Positions 1 to 9,074 are shown, counted from the first letter of the stretch. The stretch is 64,000 bases of DNA from DASZVN01 sp035547055 (GCA_035547055.1 DASZVN010000046.1:1-64000); one strand, 5' to 3'. Program-made: numbers and translations. Notes: a model not told the origin generated them from the sequence alone.

Positions 1-1
1 G

Positions 2-304
2 GCCTATCTGGAAGGAAGCGTCGACGAGCAGGACCGGGAGGAGTTCGACCGTCGTGTTCGCGAAACCATCATGCCCGCCATCCGGACCTATCCCGGGATC
101 GAGGATGTCCGCCTGAGGCGGCTCGCCGTCGCCGATGGCGATGCGCCGCCGGTCTACATGATCTTCGACCTCTATTTTGCGAGCCTCCAGGCCATGGACG
201 ACGCCTTGGCGAGCGCGACGCGCGCAACAGTTCGCGCTGGCATCGCGAGCGCAATGCCGCTCTTCAAGGGCCGCGTCTACCATCTGGTGTTCGAGGAGAG
301 CTGA
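2..304 (+). CDS. EthD-domain protein, 5' end outside window
   Basis: The reading frame is open from the first complete codon and ends at a TGA, so the start lies to the left. The roughly 100 visible residues are small and alpha/beta-like. They carry an acidic stretch with E-Q-D-R-E-E-F, then a run reading M-P-A-I-R-T-Y-P-G and an alternating hydrophobic strand (V-Y-M-I-F-D-L-Y-F), and they end in V-Y-H-L-V-F. This order is typical of EthD/dimeric alpha-beta barrel proteins of about 100 residues that accompany oxygenase and ring-cleavage clusters. Catalysis cannot be assigned. The frame has the high-GC third positions of its neighbours. The 305-543 gap behind it holds nothing I recognise. Confidence 0.65.
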   Translation, partial: AYLEGSVDEQDREEFDRRVRETIMPAIRTYPGIEDVRLRRLAVADGDAPPVYMIFDLYFASLQAMDDALASATRATVRAGIASAMPLFKGRVYHLVFEES

Positions 305-543
305 GCAGGCTCGTCCCGAGCCGCGACCACCTATCGGTCCCGATTGGGCCACTGTCGCGGCGCCCGCGCGGTCGATGGGGTCTTCGTCCGCGCCATGCTG
401 CGCCGTCTCTGCCGCGATGGCCGATCTCGCCCGCCTCCGATCGCGTGGATTGCTTCGGATGGCCAACCTTGCAGCCTGAATCGATGACCCCGCTGTCCGA
501 CGGCGCCGCGACGGGGTCGATGCGGCTGGTGAAAGCAGCCTGT

Positions 544-2559
544 TCAGCCGAGCAGGTCCCGTGCGGCGGCGGCGATGGCGGCGGAGTCCGGCAGCAGGGC
601 GCGCTGAAGGTTGGGCGCCGCGGGCATGCGGGCGTCCGGCGTGCCGACGCGCCGCACGGCGGTGATCCCGGCCGCGACCAGCCGCGCCACGATTTCCGCG
701 CCGACCCCGCCGGTCAGGTTGGCCTCGTGGGCAATCACGGCGCGGCCGCCGGCCGCGCGCACCGCGGCAATCAGATCGGCCTCCGGCAGCGGTGACAGCC
801 ATCGGAGGTCAATGACACTGGCGGCGATGCCCTCGCGCGCCAGCAGCTCTGCGGCTTCCGTGACCGGACCCATGCCTGTCCCCCAGCCCACCAGCGCGAG
901 CCCGTCGCCGGCGCGCCGAACCCGCAGGCCGCCGATCGGTCCGACCAGGCCGGCGAGATCGACCTCGCCCGTCGTCGGATAGAGTCCGCGGGCTTCGATG
1001 ACGATGCAGGGATCGGGATCGGCGATCGCCGCCCGCAGCATGTCGTAGGCATCCTGGGGGGTCGAGGGCAGGCCGATGCGCAGGCCCGGAATATGGAACA
1101 GCAGGGCTTCCAGCGACTGGGAATGCTGCGCGCACGAACCCGGCGTCACGCCTTGCTGGGTGCGGACCACCATCGGGACGTTGCTCTGCCCGCCCGTGAC
1201 GTAGCGCACGTTCGACGCCTGGTTGATGAGCTGGTCGAGCGCGACGAGCATGAAGTCGGCCCACATGATCTCGACGACCGGGCGAAGGCCCGCGATGGCG
1301 GCGCCGACCGCCGAGCCGAGGATCGCGCTCTCGGAGATCGGGGTGTCGAACACGCGCCCTTCTCCGAATGCGCGCTGCAGCCTGCGGGTGCAGCCGAAGA
1401 TGCCGCCGGCAAAGCCGACGTCCTCCCCATAGACGACGACATCGGGATGGTCCTGGAGTGCGCCGGAAAGCGCGGCGTTGACCGCCTCCGCATAGGTCAG
1501 CGTCGTGGTCGCGGCGGCGGGCGCGCCCGTCGGCGGGGGGGCAGCCGGAACGGCAACGACGTTGCTGCGGGCGTCGGCCTCGGCCGGCTCGGGCGCGTCG
1601 AGCGCGCGCTCGACCAGGCTCGCGACTTCGGCGCTCGCTTCGGCGGCGATGTCCGCCAATTCGGCTTCGCTCGCCGCGCCGGCCGCGACGAGGCGCCGGC
1701 CGAGTGCCGGAATCGGATCGCGCCGCTCCGCCTCGGCGCGATCTTCCTTGGGACGATAGTGCTCGACGTCCTTGGTGTAGTGCCCCCACAGCCGCACGGT
1801 CTGGCATTCGATGAAGGTCGGTCCCTCGCCGTCGCGGGCCCGCGCCGCGGCGAGGCGGATCGTGTCGCGCACCGCGACGGGGTCGCACCCGTCGATCGTC
1901 GCCCCCGGCATGCCGTAGGCGGCGGCGCGTCGGGCCAGCCGCTCGAACGGCACGATCTTGGCGATCGGCGTCATCTCCGACCAGCGATTGTTCTCGCAGA
2001 CGAACACGACCGGAAGCTTGCGGGCGACGGCGAACACCAAGCCTTCGTGCGTGGCACCCTGGTTCATCGCGCCGTCGCCGATGGTGACGACCGCGACATT
2101 GCCGGAACCTTGGGCGGCGAGCGCCAACGCCACGCCGTCGGCGATCGGGACGCCGGCACCGACGATGGAATTCTCGCCGATGAAGCCGCGATCGGGAGCC
2201 ATCATCAACGCCGAGCCGGCGCGGCCGCCGTTGACGCCGCTGGCACGGTGGCAGATCTCGCTCATCACCGCGAACGCGTCGAGGCCGCTCTCCAGCGCCC
2301 AGCCGTGACCGCGATAGGTCGCCACGGTGCGGTCGCCCGGCGTCAGCGCTGCCGCGACGCCCACCGGGATGGCTTCCTGTCCGGCGCACAAATGGATCGA
2401 CCCGGCGACCTTCCCGGCCGCGCTGAGGTCCCATACCGCCTTCTCGAAGGCGCGGATGAAGATCATGCGTCGATAGGCATGCAGGGCGAAGCCCGTCTCC
2501 AGCATCGCCTCGACGCCGGAACCGATCTCCGGCGCAGCGGCCGGCGCATCCTGCTTCAT
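544..2559 (-). CDS. fused thiamine-diphosphate 2-oxoacid dehydrogenase E1 (alpha+beta)
   Basis: A 671-residue protein. It decarboxylates a 2-oxoacid (or acetoin-like substrate) and would pass the acyl group to a lipoyl E2. Residues about 20-330 are an E1-alpha domain with the ThDP/Mg signature (G-D-G-A-M-N-Q-G, then E-N-N about 25 residues later). Residues about 350-671 are an E1-beta transketolase-like domain with Y-G-E-D-V, F-D-T-P-I-S-E and a C-terminal half ending in V-R-R-V-G-T-P-D. The two subunits are usually separate, so this is a natural fusion joined by an Ala/Pro-rich linker (about 330-350). A GGAG-type ribosome site precedes the ATG. No E2 or E3 gene is nearby. The IclR gene lies just upstream in the same direction and may control it. 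The substrate is unknown. Confidence 0.88.
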   Translation of the reverse strand: MKQDAPAAAPEIGSGVEAMLETGFALHAYRRMIFIRAFEKAVWDLSAAGKVAGSIHLCAGQEAIPVGVAAALTPGDRTVATYRGHGWALESGLDAFAVMSEICHRASGVNGGRAGSALMMAPDRGFIGENSIVGAGVPIADGVALALAAQGSGNVAVVTIGDGAMNQGATHEGLVFAVARKLPVVFVCENNRWSEMTPIAKIVPFERLARRAAAYGMPGATIDGCDPVAVRDTIRLAAARARDGEGPTFIECQTVRLWGHYTKDVEHYRPKEDRAEAERRDPIPALGRRLVAAGAASEAELADIAAEASAEVASLVERALDAPEPAEADARSNVVAVPAAPPPTGAPAAATTTLTYAEAVNAALSGALQDHPDVVVYGEDVGFAGGIFGCTRRLQRAFGEGRVFDTPISESAILGSAVGAAIAGLRPVVEIMWADFMLVALDQLINQASNVRYVTGGQSNVPMVVRTQQGVTPGSCAQHSQSLEALLFHIPGLRIGLPSTPQDAYDMLRAAIADPDPCIVIEARGLYPTTGEVDLAGLVGPIGGLRVRRAGDGLALVGWGTGMGPVTEAAELLAREGIAASVIDLRWLSPLPEADLIAAVRAAGGRAVIAHEANLTGGVGAEIVARLVAAGITAVRRVGTPDARMPAAPNLQRALLPDSAAIAAAARDLLG

Positions 2560-2620
2560 CGGCTTCTCCTCCGTCTTTTCGCGCGATCTGTTCGGTACCT
2601 ACTGTGCCATCCGGCTAGGC

Positions 2621-3403
2621 TCAGCCCAGGCCGAGGCTGCGCACCATCGCGGCCAGCCTCGGACCGATATCCTCGACGAGCTGGCCTGGCCTCAGCAAAA
2701 AGGCCGGGACGACGCAGTTGAAGGCATAGATCTCGCCGGTGGTGCGAATGCGCAGCGGCACGCCGACTGCATGGATGTCGCTGCGCACATGGCCGAACGA
2801 CGCGCAGAAGCCGCGCTCGCCGAACTCGACGAAGCTGCGGTCGAGCACGTTGCCGAGATTCTCGAGCTGCTCGGGTGCCTTCACCGCGATCTCGTTGAGC
2901 AGTGCCGTCCGCGCTTCGGGGTCGCAGGCCGCGAGATAGGCCCGCCCGATCGCGCTCCGCGCGATCGGATGGCTCATGCCGATGTCGGAAAGCTGGCGCG
3001 AATGGATCGAGCGGCAGCGGCTGGTCTCGACATAGATGATCTGCAGGCGATCGCGGATGCCGATCGAAACCGACCCGCCGACCTGATCCGCCAGTTCCTG
3101 CATCAAGCCGCGCGCGACCTGACGAAGGCTGACCGTGGCCAGCAGCGGATAGCTCAGCGACAGCACCGCCGGGCCGAGCTGGTACTTGCCGGACCGGCGG
3201 TCGACCTGGAGGTGACCGAGGCAGGTCAGCGTGTAGGCGAAGCGTGACACCGTCGAACGGGCGAGCCCGGTGCGGGCGGCAAGCTCGCTGTTGCCGAGAA
3301 CGGGCTCGTCCGCCGTGAAGCAGTGCAGCAGCTCCAGGCCGCGGGCGAGAGTGATGGCGAAATGGCTGTCGCCTTCGTGGTCGGTCAGCATTGCGCGTCC
3401 CAT
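2621..3403 (-). CDS. IclR-family transcriptional regulator
   Basis: A 260-residue regulator. The N-terminal winged helix-turn-helix (about residues 18-80) contains L-A-A-R-T-G-L-A-R-S-T-V-S-R, the IclR recognition helix. The C-terminal effector-binding domain follows (about 95-255), with the usual G-x-A-Y-L-A and late C-V-V-x-A-F segments. It resembles the PcaR/PobR branch, which governs aromatic-acid catabolism. It is transcribed away from the ABC/Rieske operon at 3549-8822, so the 145-bp divergent region between them is its likely operator. ATG at 3391 (Met5) is an alternative start. The effector is unknown. Confidence 0.88.
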   Translation of the reverse strand: MGRAMLTDHEGDSHFAITLARGLELLHCFTADEPVLGNSELAARTGLARSTVSRFAYTLTCLGHLQVDRRSGKYQLGPAVLSLSYPLLATVSLRQVARGLMQELADQVGGSVSIGIRDRLQIIYVETSRCRSIHSRQLSDIGMSHPIARSAIGRAYLAACDPEARTALLNEIAVKAPEQLENLGNVLDRSFVEFGERGFCASFGHVRSDIHAVGVPLRIRTTGEIYAFNCVVPAFLLRPGQLVEDIGPRLAAMVRSLGLG

Positions 3404-3414
3404 GATATGCAGCC

Positions 3415-3465
3415 AAGGCGAATTTTAGTTCGAATATTTCAAATCATGTTCCGAATTTTCGTCCT
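3415..3465. promoter_or_regulatory. AT-rich divergent control region, candidate IclR operator
   Basis: This stretch is strikingly AT-rich against its GC-rich surroundings and lies between the divergent IclR and substrate-binding-protein genes. It contains the inverted repeat CGAA-N6-TTCG (3419-3432), a TTCGAA palindrome (3429-3434) and a second copy of CGAATTTT (3452-3459, first copy at 3419-3426). IclR proteins typically bind partial palindromes in such regions. Which gene or genes are controlled is inferred from position only. Confidence 0.4.
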
Positions 3466-3548
3466 TTGCTGGACGCTGGTTCGGAGTGCCATCAACTCTG
3501 GACGGCACGGCGCCGCTGAAAGAGCGCGATCGGACAGGAGGGACGGAG

Positions 3549-4547
3549 ATGTCGATGAACCGCCGCCGCGTGTTGCAGGCAGGCCTTGCAGGAGGAGCGG
3601 CCTTGGCCGCGGGCGCGCGGATCGGACTTCCGACCATCGCGTCGGCCGCGGAGCCGATCAAGGTCACCTTCGCCGGCTTCACCTCCGGCGTCGCCGCGCT
3701 GATCGGCTCGAACCTGAAGGCGAAGCGGCCGGACCTCAAGCACGGCGTCGACATCGTCGTCACGCAGGACTACTCGTCCGTCGCCAATTACTACAACGAC
3801 CTCGCCGCCGGCACCTTCGACCTCGGCATCGGCGCCTGGGATACCTTCTACCAGTTCTACGCCAAGGGAGTGCCGATCAAGCTGGTCGCGACGGCGACGT
3901 CGGGCAACCTCATCAATGTGCTCGGCGCTGCCGACGGGCCCGACACGCTCGCCGGCCTCAAGGGCAAGACCCTGGCCGCCGTGGGCAGCTCGGGATCCTT
4001 CGCGATGACGAAGGTGGTGGCGAACGACACCTATCACATCGATCTCGGCAAGGACGTGACCGTCCAGAGCGTCGCCAATCCGGCGCTGACGATGACCCTG
4101 CTGCTCGCAGGCAACGTCGACGCCGGGCTGGCATGGGAGCCCTATATCACCAATACGCTCGAAAAGAATCCCAAGCTCAAGTCGATCTTCAATCTCGGCG
4201 AAGTCTACGAGAAGGAAACGAAGAAGGCGCTGCCCTATTTCGCCTTCGCGCTGCGTACCTCGGCGATGAAGAAGAACCCCGACCTGGCGCACCGGCTCAG
4301 CGCCGCCATCGACGATCTTACCGCCGGGATGATCGCCAATCCCGAAGAGGCGTTCGAGATCGCCGCGCCGCACGTCCATATGACCTCTGCCGCATTGATG
4401 GCGGCGCACAAGGCCGGCCGCCTGAAGTTTCTGACCGCGTCGATGGCGACGCCCGAGGGCCAGGATCTGGTGCGCACCGCCTATGGCTTCCTCCGCAAGG
4501 CTGGCGGCTTCAAGGGCGATCTCGACGCCGGTTTCTTCGCGACGTGA
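3549..4547 (+). CDS. NitT/TauT-type ABC transporter substrate-binding protein
   Basis: A 332-residue periplasmic binding protein of the SsuA/NMT1 family. The start chosen is the ATG with an AGGAGG-like site 8 nt upstream. The N-terminus has a twin-arginine-like signal (N-R-R-R-V-L-Q-A-G), a hydrophobic alanine/glycine core and cleavage near A-S-A-A-E. The mature part has the family's two-lobe pattern, with a mid-protein K-G-K-T-L-A-A-V-G-S-S-G segment that marks the hinge/ligand region. It is first in an operon with the permease, ATPase, Rieske oxygenase, HpaI-like aldolase and SnoaL-like protein, so it probably captures the oxygenase's substrate. The ligand is not predictable. Confidence 0.88.
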   Translation: MSMNRRRVLQAGLAGGAALAAGARIGLPTIASAAEPIKVTFAGFTSGVAALIGSNLKAKRPDLKHGVDIVVTQDYSSVANYYNDLAAGTFDLGIGAWDTFYQFYAKGVPIKLVATATSGNLINVLGAADGPDTLAGLKGKTLAAVGSSGSFAMTKVVANDTYHIDLGKDVTVQSVANPALTMTLLLAGNVDAGLAWEPYITNTLEKNPKLKSIFNLGEVYEKETKKALPYFAFALRTSAMKKNPDLAHRLSAAIDDLTAGMIANPEEAFEIAAPHVHMTSAALMAAHKAGRLKFLTASMATPEGQDLVRTAYGFLRKAGGFKGDLDAGFFAT

Positions 4548-4575
4548 CGACAGAGCGGAGCGAAGGGCGTCGGCC

Positions 4576-5448
4576 GTGTCCCAGCAGCAGGCAGTGACCG
4601 GCATGGCCCGGCGCGGCGGGCGTTCCGCGCCGGCCGGAGGCCGGGCGATCGAGGCGCCGCCCCTGGCCGCCCCGGCCATGGTGCGGGTGAAGCGGCTGCT
4701 CCTGGCCGACCGCACCGCGACGGTCATCGTCGTCGGCGCCATCGTCGTCGCGCTGCAGATCGCCAGCATCTTCGCCCCGGCCTATATCGCGCCGCCGCCG
4801 ACCCTGATCGTCGCGCGCATGTGGACGAGCCTGACGGTCGATCCGATCCAGATCGCGGTGACGCTCGCCCGCCTTGCGGCGGCGCTCGCGTTCGCGCTGG
4901 TCGTCGGCACCGTCATCGGCATCGCGATCGGAACGATCGCCTGGATCAGGCCTTATCTGCGGGCGCTGGTGGTGATCGATACCGGCATCTCCGCCTTGTC
5001 GTGGATGCTGCTTGCGGCGTTCTGGTTCAAGAATCCCGAGCTGCGCATCTTCTTCATCATGGCGGTGCTGCTGATCCCGTTCTACGCGCTCAGCGTCTAC
5101 GACGGCATCCGCGCCATCCCCAAGGACTGGGTCGAGATGTGCGAGAGCTTCCGGCCAAGCCGGATGCAGGTCCTGCACTACCTGATCCTGCCGCATATCG
5201 CCGCCTACGTGCTCGGCACCACCAAGACTGTCGTCGGATACGCCACCCGCATGGTGATCTTCGCCGAGCTGATCGGCTCCGCGGTCGGCATCGGCGCACA
5301 GATGGGCCTCGCGCAGGCGAATTTCGACATCGCGGCGGTCATCGGCTGGACGGTGCTCCTGGTCGCGCTGAACCTGTTCCTGCAATGGGCGATCAATCGG
5401 GTCGAGGGCTACGTCCTGCGCTGGCGTCCGCCGGTGGAGGTGCGCTGA
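4576..5448 (+). CDS. ABC transporter permease (SsuC/TauC type)
   Basis: About 290 residues and roughly six membrane helices. The inner-membrane component signature (E-x3-A-x6-G-type EAA loop) is approximated by W-V-E-M-C-E-S-F-R-P-S before the helix that begins at Y-L-I-L-P-H-I. GTG at 4576 was chosen because it lies just past the binding-protein stop. ATG at 4603 or 4678 is possible, because the first 30-odd residues are Arg/Pro/Ala-rich and not membrane. The stop overlaps the ATPase start (TGATG), indicating translational coupling. It forms the channel for the 3549-4547 binding protein. Confidence 0.85.
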   Translation: MSQQQAVTGMARRGGRSAPAGGRAIEAPPLAAPAMVRVKRLLLADRTATVIVVGAIVVALQIASIFAPAYIAPPPTLIVARMWTSLTVDPIQIAVTLARLAAALAFALVVGTVIGIAIGTIAWIRPYLRALVVIDTGISALSWMLLAAFWFKNPELRIFFIMAVLLIPFYALSVYDGIRAIPKDWVEMCESFRPSRMQVLHYLILPHIAAYVLGTTKTVVGYATRMVIFAELIGSAVGIGAQMGLAQANFDIAAVIGWTVLLVALNLFLQWAINRVEGYVLRWRPPVEVR

Positions 5449-6263
5449 TGGGCGCCGACGCCGCCTCGCCGATCATCACCCTGGACCGGGTGACGAAGCG
5501 GTTCGGCGATTTCGTCGCGGTCGACGAGCTGTCGTTCTCGGTCGGGGAGGGCGAGATCGTCGCGCTCGTCGGCAAGACCGGCGCCGGCAAGAGCACCGCC
5601 CTGAACCTCATCATGGGGAACCTTGCCGCCACCGCCGGCTCGGTCCGAGTCGCGGGCCTCGACCCGATGGCAGATTTCGCCGCCCTGCGCGGCCGTCTCG
5701 CCGTCGGATTCCAGACCGACCGGCTGCTGCCGTGGCGCACCGCGGTCCAGAACGTCGCCCTCGGCATGCAGATCCTGCGCGTCCCGTACGGCACGTGCAT
5801 GGAGCGGGCGAAGCAGTGGCTGGCACGCGTGAAGCTGGAGGCTGCCGCCGACAAATATCCGCATGAGCTGTCGGGCGGCATGCGCCAGCGCGTCAGCCTG
5901 GCACGTGCCCTCGCCATCGATCCTGCCATCCTGCTGCTCGACGAATGCTTCAGCCAGCTCGACCACGTCACCTCCAAGGCCTTGCGGGGCGACGTCAGCG
6001 GCCTGATCCGCGAGCTCGGCAAGAGCTGTCTCTTCATCACCCACCGCATCGACGACGCGATCGAGATGGCGGACCGCATCCTGGTGCTCGGCGCGCCGGC
6101 GCGGCTTCTGCTGGAAGTGACGCCGACCGCGGCGCAACGCATCGATCAGGCCGCCGCCGCGGTGCTGCACGCGCGCATCGCCGCCGCGATGGGCGATGAG
6201 GATGAGAACGCCGCCGGAACCGCCGACGCACCCGCCACAGCAACGGATCTGCACGCATGTTGA
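5448..6263 (+). CDS. ABC transporter ATP-binding protein (SsuB/TauB type)
   Basis: A 271-residue ATPase. The Walker A GKTGAGKST lies at residues 42-50, the Q-loop at F-Q-T-D-R-L-L-P-W, the signature at L-S-G-G-M-R-Q-R, Walker B at I-L-L-L-D-E-C and the switch histidine at I-T-H-R. The ATG overlaps the permease stop, and its own stop overlaps the Rieske gene start (ATGTTGA). Importer and oxygenase are therefore made as one translational unit. The C-terminal 50 residues are an Ala/Thr-rich extension beyond the usual family end. Confidence 0.92.
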   Translation: MGADAASPIITLDRVTKRFGDFVAVDELSFSVGEGEIVALVGKTGAGKSTALNLIMGNLAATAGSVRVAGLDPMADFAALRGRLAVGFQTDRLLPWRTAVQNVALGMQILRVPYGTCMERAKQWLARVKLEAAADKYPHELSGGMRQRVSLARALAIDPAILLLDECFSQLDHVTSKALRGDVSGLIRELGKSCLFITHRIDDAIEMADRILVLGAPARLLLEVTPTAAQRIDQAAAAVLHARIAAAMGDEDENAAGTADAPATATDLHAC

Positions 6264-7588
6264 CCGCCGACGACAACCGCCTCCTGACCGAGACCGGGCC
6301 GGGCACGCCGATGGGCGAGCTCTTCCGCCGGTTCTGGACGCCAGTGCTGCTGTCACGGGATCTGCCCCAACCCGATAGCCCGCCGACGCGCGTCCGTATC
6401 TTCGGCGAGGACTTCCTGGCGCTGCGGTTCACCGACGGGACCGCGGCCGTGATCGAGCCGCATTGTCCCCACCGCGGCGCCAACCTGTTCTTCGGCCGGT
6501 GCGAGAAGGGCGGGATCCGGTGCGCCTACCACGGCTGGAAGTTCGCGCCGGATGGCCGCTGCCTCGACATGCCGAATGTCGAGCCGGGGCGGCAGCGCGA
6601 CGCCATGCAGGCGCAAATCCGGCTCAAGACCTACCCGACGCGCGAATGGGGCGATTTCATCTGGGCCTATCTCGGCCCGGACGGGACCGCACCCGAGCTG
6701 CCGCAGATGGAGTTCGCGCTGGTGCCTCCATCCCATCGCTACGTCTCGAAGAAGCTGCAGGAATGCAATTGGGCGCAGTCCGCCGAAGGCGGCATCGACA
6801 CCGCCCATTTCTCGTTCCTGCACATGTCGGTCGACGAGGCCGAGGACGCCGCGATCGGCATCATGAGCCGCTCGGAGGCGGCCGGCGACAAGGAGCGGGT
6901 GCGCTGGCTGCGCCGGGACGGCAGCCCGAAATTCACCGTGATGGAGCATCCCGCCGGGCTGGTGCTGGGCGCCGCCCGCGCGGCCGACGACGGCCGCCTC
7001 TACTGGCGCATCAGCCAGTTCCTGATGCCGAACCACGGCTTGGCGCCGAACGCCTTCCCTGGGGAGAACTATCATGGCCAGACCTGGGTGCCGATCGACG
7101 ACACCTCGTGCTGGGTGTTCTGCTACACCTGGAACCCGGAGCGCCCGCTGACCGACGACGAGCGAGCCAAGTTCCGCAAGGGGCATACCGTTCACGGCGA
7201 CATCGACGCCGAGGGCCGCCCGATCCGCAATCGCGCCAACGACTACCTGATCGATCGCGAGGAGCAGCGGCTGCGCAGCTTCACCGGGATCGTCGGCGTG
7301 TCGGAGCAGGACGCGGCGATCCAGGACAGCCAGGGCTTCATCGCCGACCGGACCCATGAATACCTGGTTCCGACCGATCTCGGCATCGTGCGGTTCCGCC
7401 GCCTGATGATGGAGTCGGCACGCCGGCTGACACGCGGCGAGGCGCCGCCTGCAGCGTCGGCGCCGGAGGCCTATGCCGTCCGCTCGGGCGGTGCGGTCGC
7501 GCCGGCCGAGGAGCCGCTCGAGGCGGTGATGATGGAGCGCTTCGGCAGCGTCGACGGGCGCGCCGCCCGCGAAAGCGTCGCGTCGTGA
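6257..7588 (+). CDS. Rieske non-heme iron oxygenase, alpha subunit
   Basis: A 443-residue terminal oxygenase. The Rieske [2Fe-2S] ligands are C70, H72, C89 and H92 (C-x-H-x16-C-x2-H). The mononuclear iron site has the family pattern N171...D181-x2-H184-x4-H189. The domain order and length match the phthalate-4,5-dioxygenase/vanillate O-demethylase group, which hydroxylates or demethylates aromatics using electrons from a separate reductase. No reductase or ferredoxin gene is present in the window. It is coupled to the ABC ATPase upstream and the aldolase downstream by start/stop overlaps. The substrate is unknown, presumably the molecule imported by the linked transporter. Confidence 0.93.
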   Translation: MLTADDNRLLTETGPGTPMGELFRRFWTPVLLSRDLPQPDSPPTRVRIFGEDFLALRFTDGTAAVIEPHCPHRGANLFFGRCEKGGIRCAYHGWKFAPDGRCLDMPNVEPGRQRDAMQAQIRLKTYPTREWGDFIWAYLGPDGTAPELPQMEFALVPPSHRYVSKKLQECNWAQSAEGGIDTAHFSFLHMSVDEAEDAAIGIMSRSEAAGDKERVRWLRRDGSPKFTVMEHPAGLVLGAARAADDGRLYWRISQFLMPNHGLAPNAFPGENYHGQTWVPIDDTSCWVFCYTWNPERPLTDDERAKFRKGHTVHGDIDAEGRPIRNRANDYLIDREEQRLRSFTGIVGVSEQDAAIQDSQGFIADRTHEYLVPTDLGIVRFRRLMMESARRLTRGEAPPAASAPEAYAVRSGGAVAPAEEPLEAVMMERFGSVDGRAARESVAS

Positions 7589-8379
7589 CCGGCGCGCGGG
7601 GAGGGCGGCTGGTGGCCCTTATTGCCGATAACCGGCCGCTGTTCGGCCTGTTCGGCTGCCTGCCGGCGTTCCAGGCGACCGAGGTGCTGGCGGATGTCCC
7701 GATGGACTTCGTCGTGCTCGAAGCCGAGCACGGCGCGACCCACCTCTCGGTGCTCCACGCCCAGACCGCGGCGATGGCCGGCAGCGGCATCCCGGTGGTG
7801 GTGCGGGTTCCGACGCTCGACTGGATCAAGCCGGTGCTCGATCTCGGCGTGGACGGCCTGATGCTGCCGAACGTGGAGAGCGCCGAGCAGGCCCGCGCCA
7901 TCGTCGCGGCGACGCGCTATCCGCCGCGCGGCGTGCGCGGGATCGGCGGCAGCGTGCGCGCGACCCGCTTCGGCCGCGACAGCGGCTATTATCGCGATGC
8001 CGAGCCGAACCTCTCGGTGTGGGCGCAGATCGAGAGCCCCGCCGGGCTCGCCAACCTGGAGGCGATCGCGGCGGTGGACGGCATCGACGTGATCTTTTTC
8101 GGCCCGCAGGATCTGGCGGCGCAGATGGGTCATCCGGGCGAGCCGGCGCATCCCGAGGTCCAGGCCGCGATCGAGGACGGAACGCGGCGCGCGCTGCGGG
8201 CCGGCGTGAAAGCCGGGTGCCTGACTGCCGAAGCCGACTGCGCGCGCTGGTGCAGCTTTGGCGCGACCGTCTTCCTGGTGGGCTCGGACATCTCGCTGCT
8301 GGTACGCGCCGCCGACGGACTGATGCAGCGGCTGCGCGCCCGGTTTCCGGCCCAACCCGATCCGGTGCTCGCGCCATGA
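7585..8379 (+). CDS. HpcH/HpaI-family aldolase
   Basis: A 264-residue TIM-barrel aldolase/lyase. Visible family marks are D-F-V-V-L-E-A-E-H-G near residue 45, the V-R-V-P segment near 75, and G-V-D-G-L-M-L-P-N-V-E with the metal-binding glutamate. Later come Q-I-E-S-P-A-G-L and the F-F-G-P-Q-D-L-A-A-Q-M-G end motif. These enzymes cleave 4-hydroxy-2-oxoacids formed in meta-cleavage pathways to pyruvate plus an aldehyde. The GTG start overlaps the Rieske stop (GTGA). This fits a catabolic operon in which ring oxidation is followed by carbon-carbon cleavage, although a ring-opening enzyme is not in the operon. Confidence 0.9.
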   Translation: MTGARGGRLVALIADNRPLFGLFGCLPAFQATEVLADVPMDFVVLEAEHGATHLSVLHAQTAAMAGSGIPVVVRVPTLDWIKPVLDLGVDGLMLPNVESAEQARAIVAATRYPPRGVRGIGGSVRATRFGRDSGYYRDAEPNLSVWAQIESPAGLANLEAIAAVDGIDVIFFGPQDLAAQMGHPGEPAHPEVQAAIEDGTRRALRAGVKAGCLTAEADCARWCSFGATVFLVGSDISLLVRAADGLMQRLRARFPAQPDPVLAP

Positions 8380-8822
8380 GCGGGACCGAAACGCCAGCCG
8401 TCACGCCGGACGAGGTGCGCGCGATCGAGGCGGACTGCAGCCGCGTGCTGCTGCGGCTCTTCCTGGCGCTCGACGAGCGCCGCTACGACGACGTCGCCGC
8501 GAGCTTCCTGGAGAACGGCATGTGGCACCGCCGCGGCCAGGCGCTCAGCGGCCCCGGCGAGGTGCGCCGCGCCATGGCCGAACGTCCGGCGACGGCTCGC
8601 GTCCGCCATGTGATCACCAATCTCGTGGTGACGCCGCGCGGCCCGGACGTGGCCGACTTCATCCTCTATCTCAGTGCCTACACCCACGATGGGCCGGTCG
8701 ATGCCGCGCCGCCGGTGCCCGCGACGCTGTGGATGCTGTTCGTCGTCACCGGCACCATGGCCTCGAGCGACGGCGCCTGGCGCATTCAGGAGATGACCAT
8801 GCAGCGCGAGTTCAGCTTCTGA
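8376..8822 (+). CDS. SnoaL-like / oxygenase beta-subunit-like protein
   Basis: A 148-residue cone-fold protein of the NTF2/SnoaL superfamily. It has an N-terminal helix with the L-L-R-L-F-L-A-L-D-E-R-R-Y-D-D-V-A pattern, a W-H-R-R-G segment, and beta-strands around R-V-R-H-V-I-T-N-L. This is the pattern of small subunits of ring-hydroxylating dioxygenases and related scaffold proteins. The ATG overlaps the aldolase stop (ATGA), making it the last gene of the 3549-8822 operon. It may pair with the Rieske alpha subunit, but an independent isomerase or dehydratase role is possible. Confidence 0.8.
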   Translation: MSGTETPAVTPDEVRAIEADCSRVLLRLFLALDERRYDDVAASFLENGMWHRRGQALSGPGEVRRAMAERPATARVRHVITNLVVTPRGPDVADFILYLSAYTHDGPVDAAPPVPATLWMLFVVTGTMASSDGAWRIQEMTMQREFSF

Positions 8823-9019
8823 GAGGCCGCACGTGAGGACCCGCAGCGCTTTTCCGCCGCGAAGAGCCGCGGCATTCGCGGGATCGGGAGCACCGCGTGA
8901 AAGCGGTCGGCAGTCGCCGTCGGCTATGTGTCGTGGTGGATTCCGCAATCCGGTTGAGGCGAGCAGAATTCGCCGGCCGTCGGAATCGCTGTCGCAGCGC
9001 CGCGGCCGACGCTCATCGT

Positions 9020-9074
9020 TTGACAGCGGTATCACTTCACTTATTATAGCAACTTCTGTGGTAATTGAAGTGAT
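9020..9074 (+). promoter_or_regulatory. sigma70-like promoter with flanking 9-bp inverted operator repeat (livH operon)
   Basis: Between the SnoaL and livH genes (8823-9209) lies a perfect -35 hexamer TTGACA (9020-9025), a 17-nt spacer and the -10-like ATTATA (9043-9048). A perfect inverted repeat, ATCACTTCA (9031-9039) and TGAAGTGAT (9066-9074), brackets the -10 and the presumed start site. The left arm, read on the opposite strand, contains ATAAG-TGAAG, also found at 23434-23443 and in similar form at 17578-17587. A shared repressor or activator is inferred. The rest of the 387-bp gap holds nothing else I recognise. Confidence 0.6.

Noticed and set aside
69..254. Minus-strand frame with start inside the EthD gene
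   Set aside because: Arg/Ser-rich composition and antisense to a family-like protein; a shadow.
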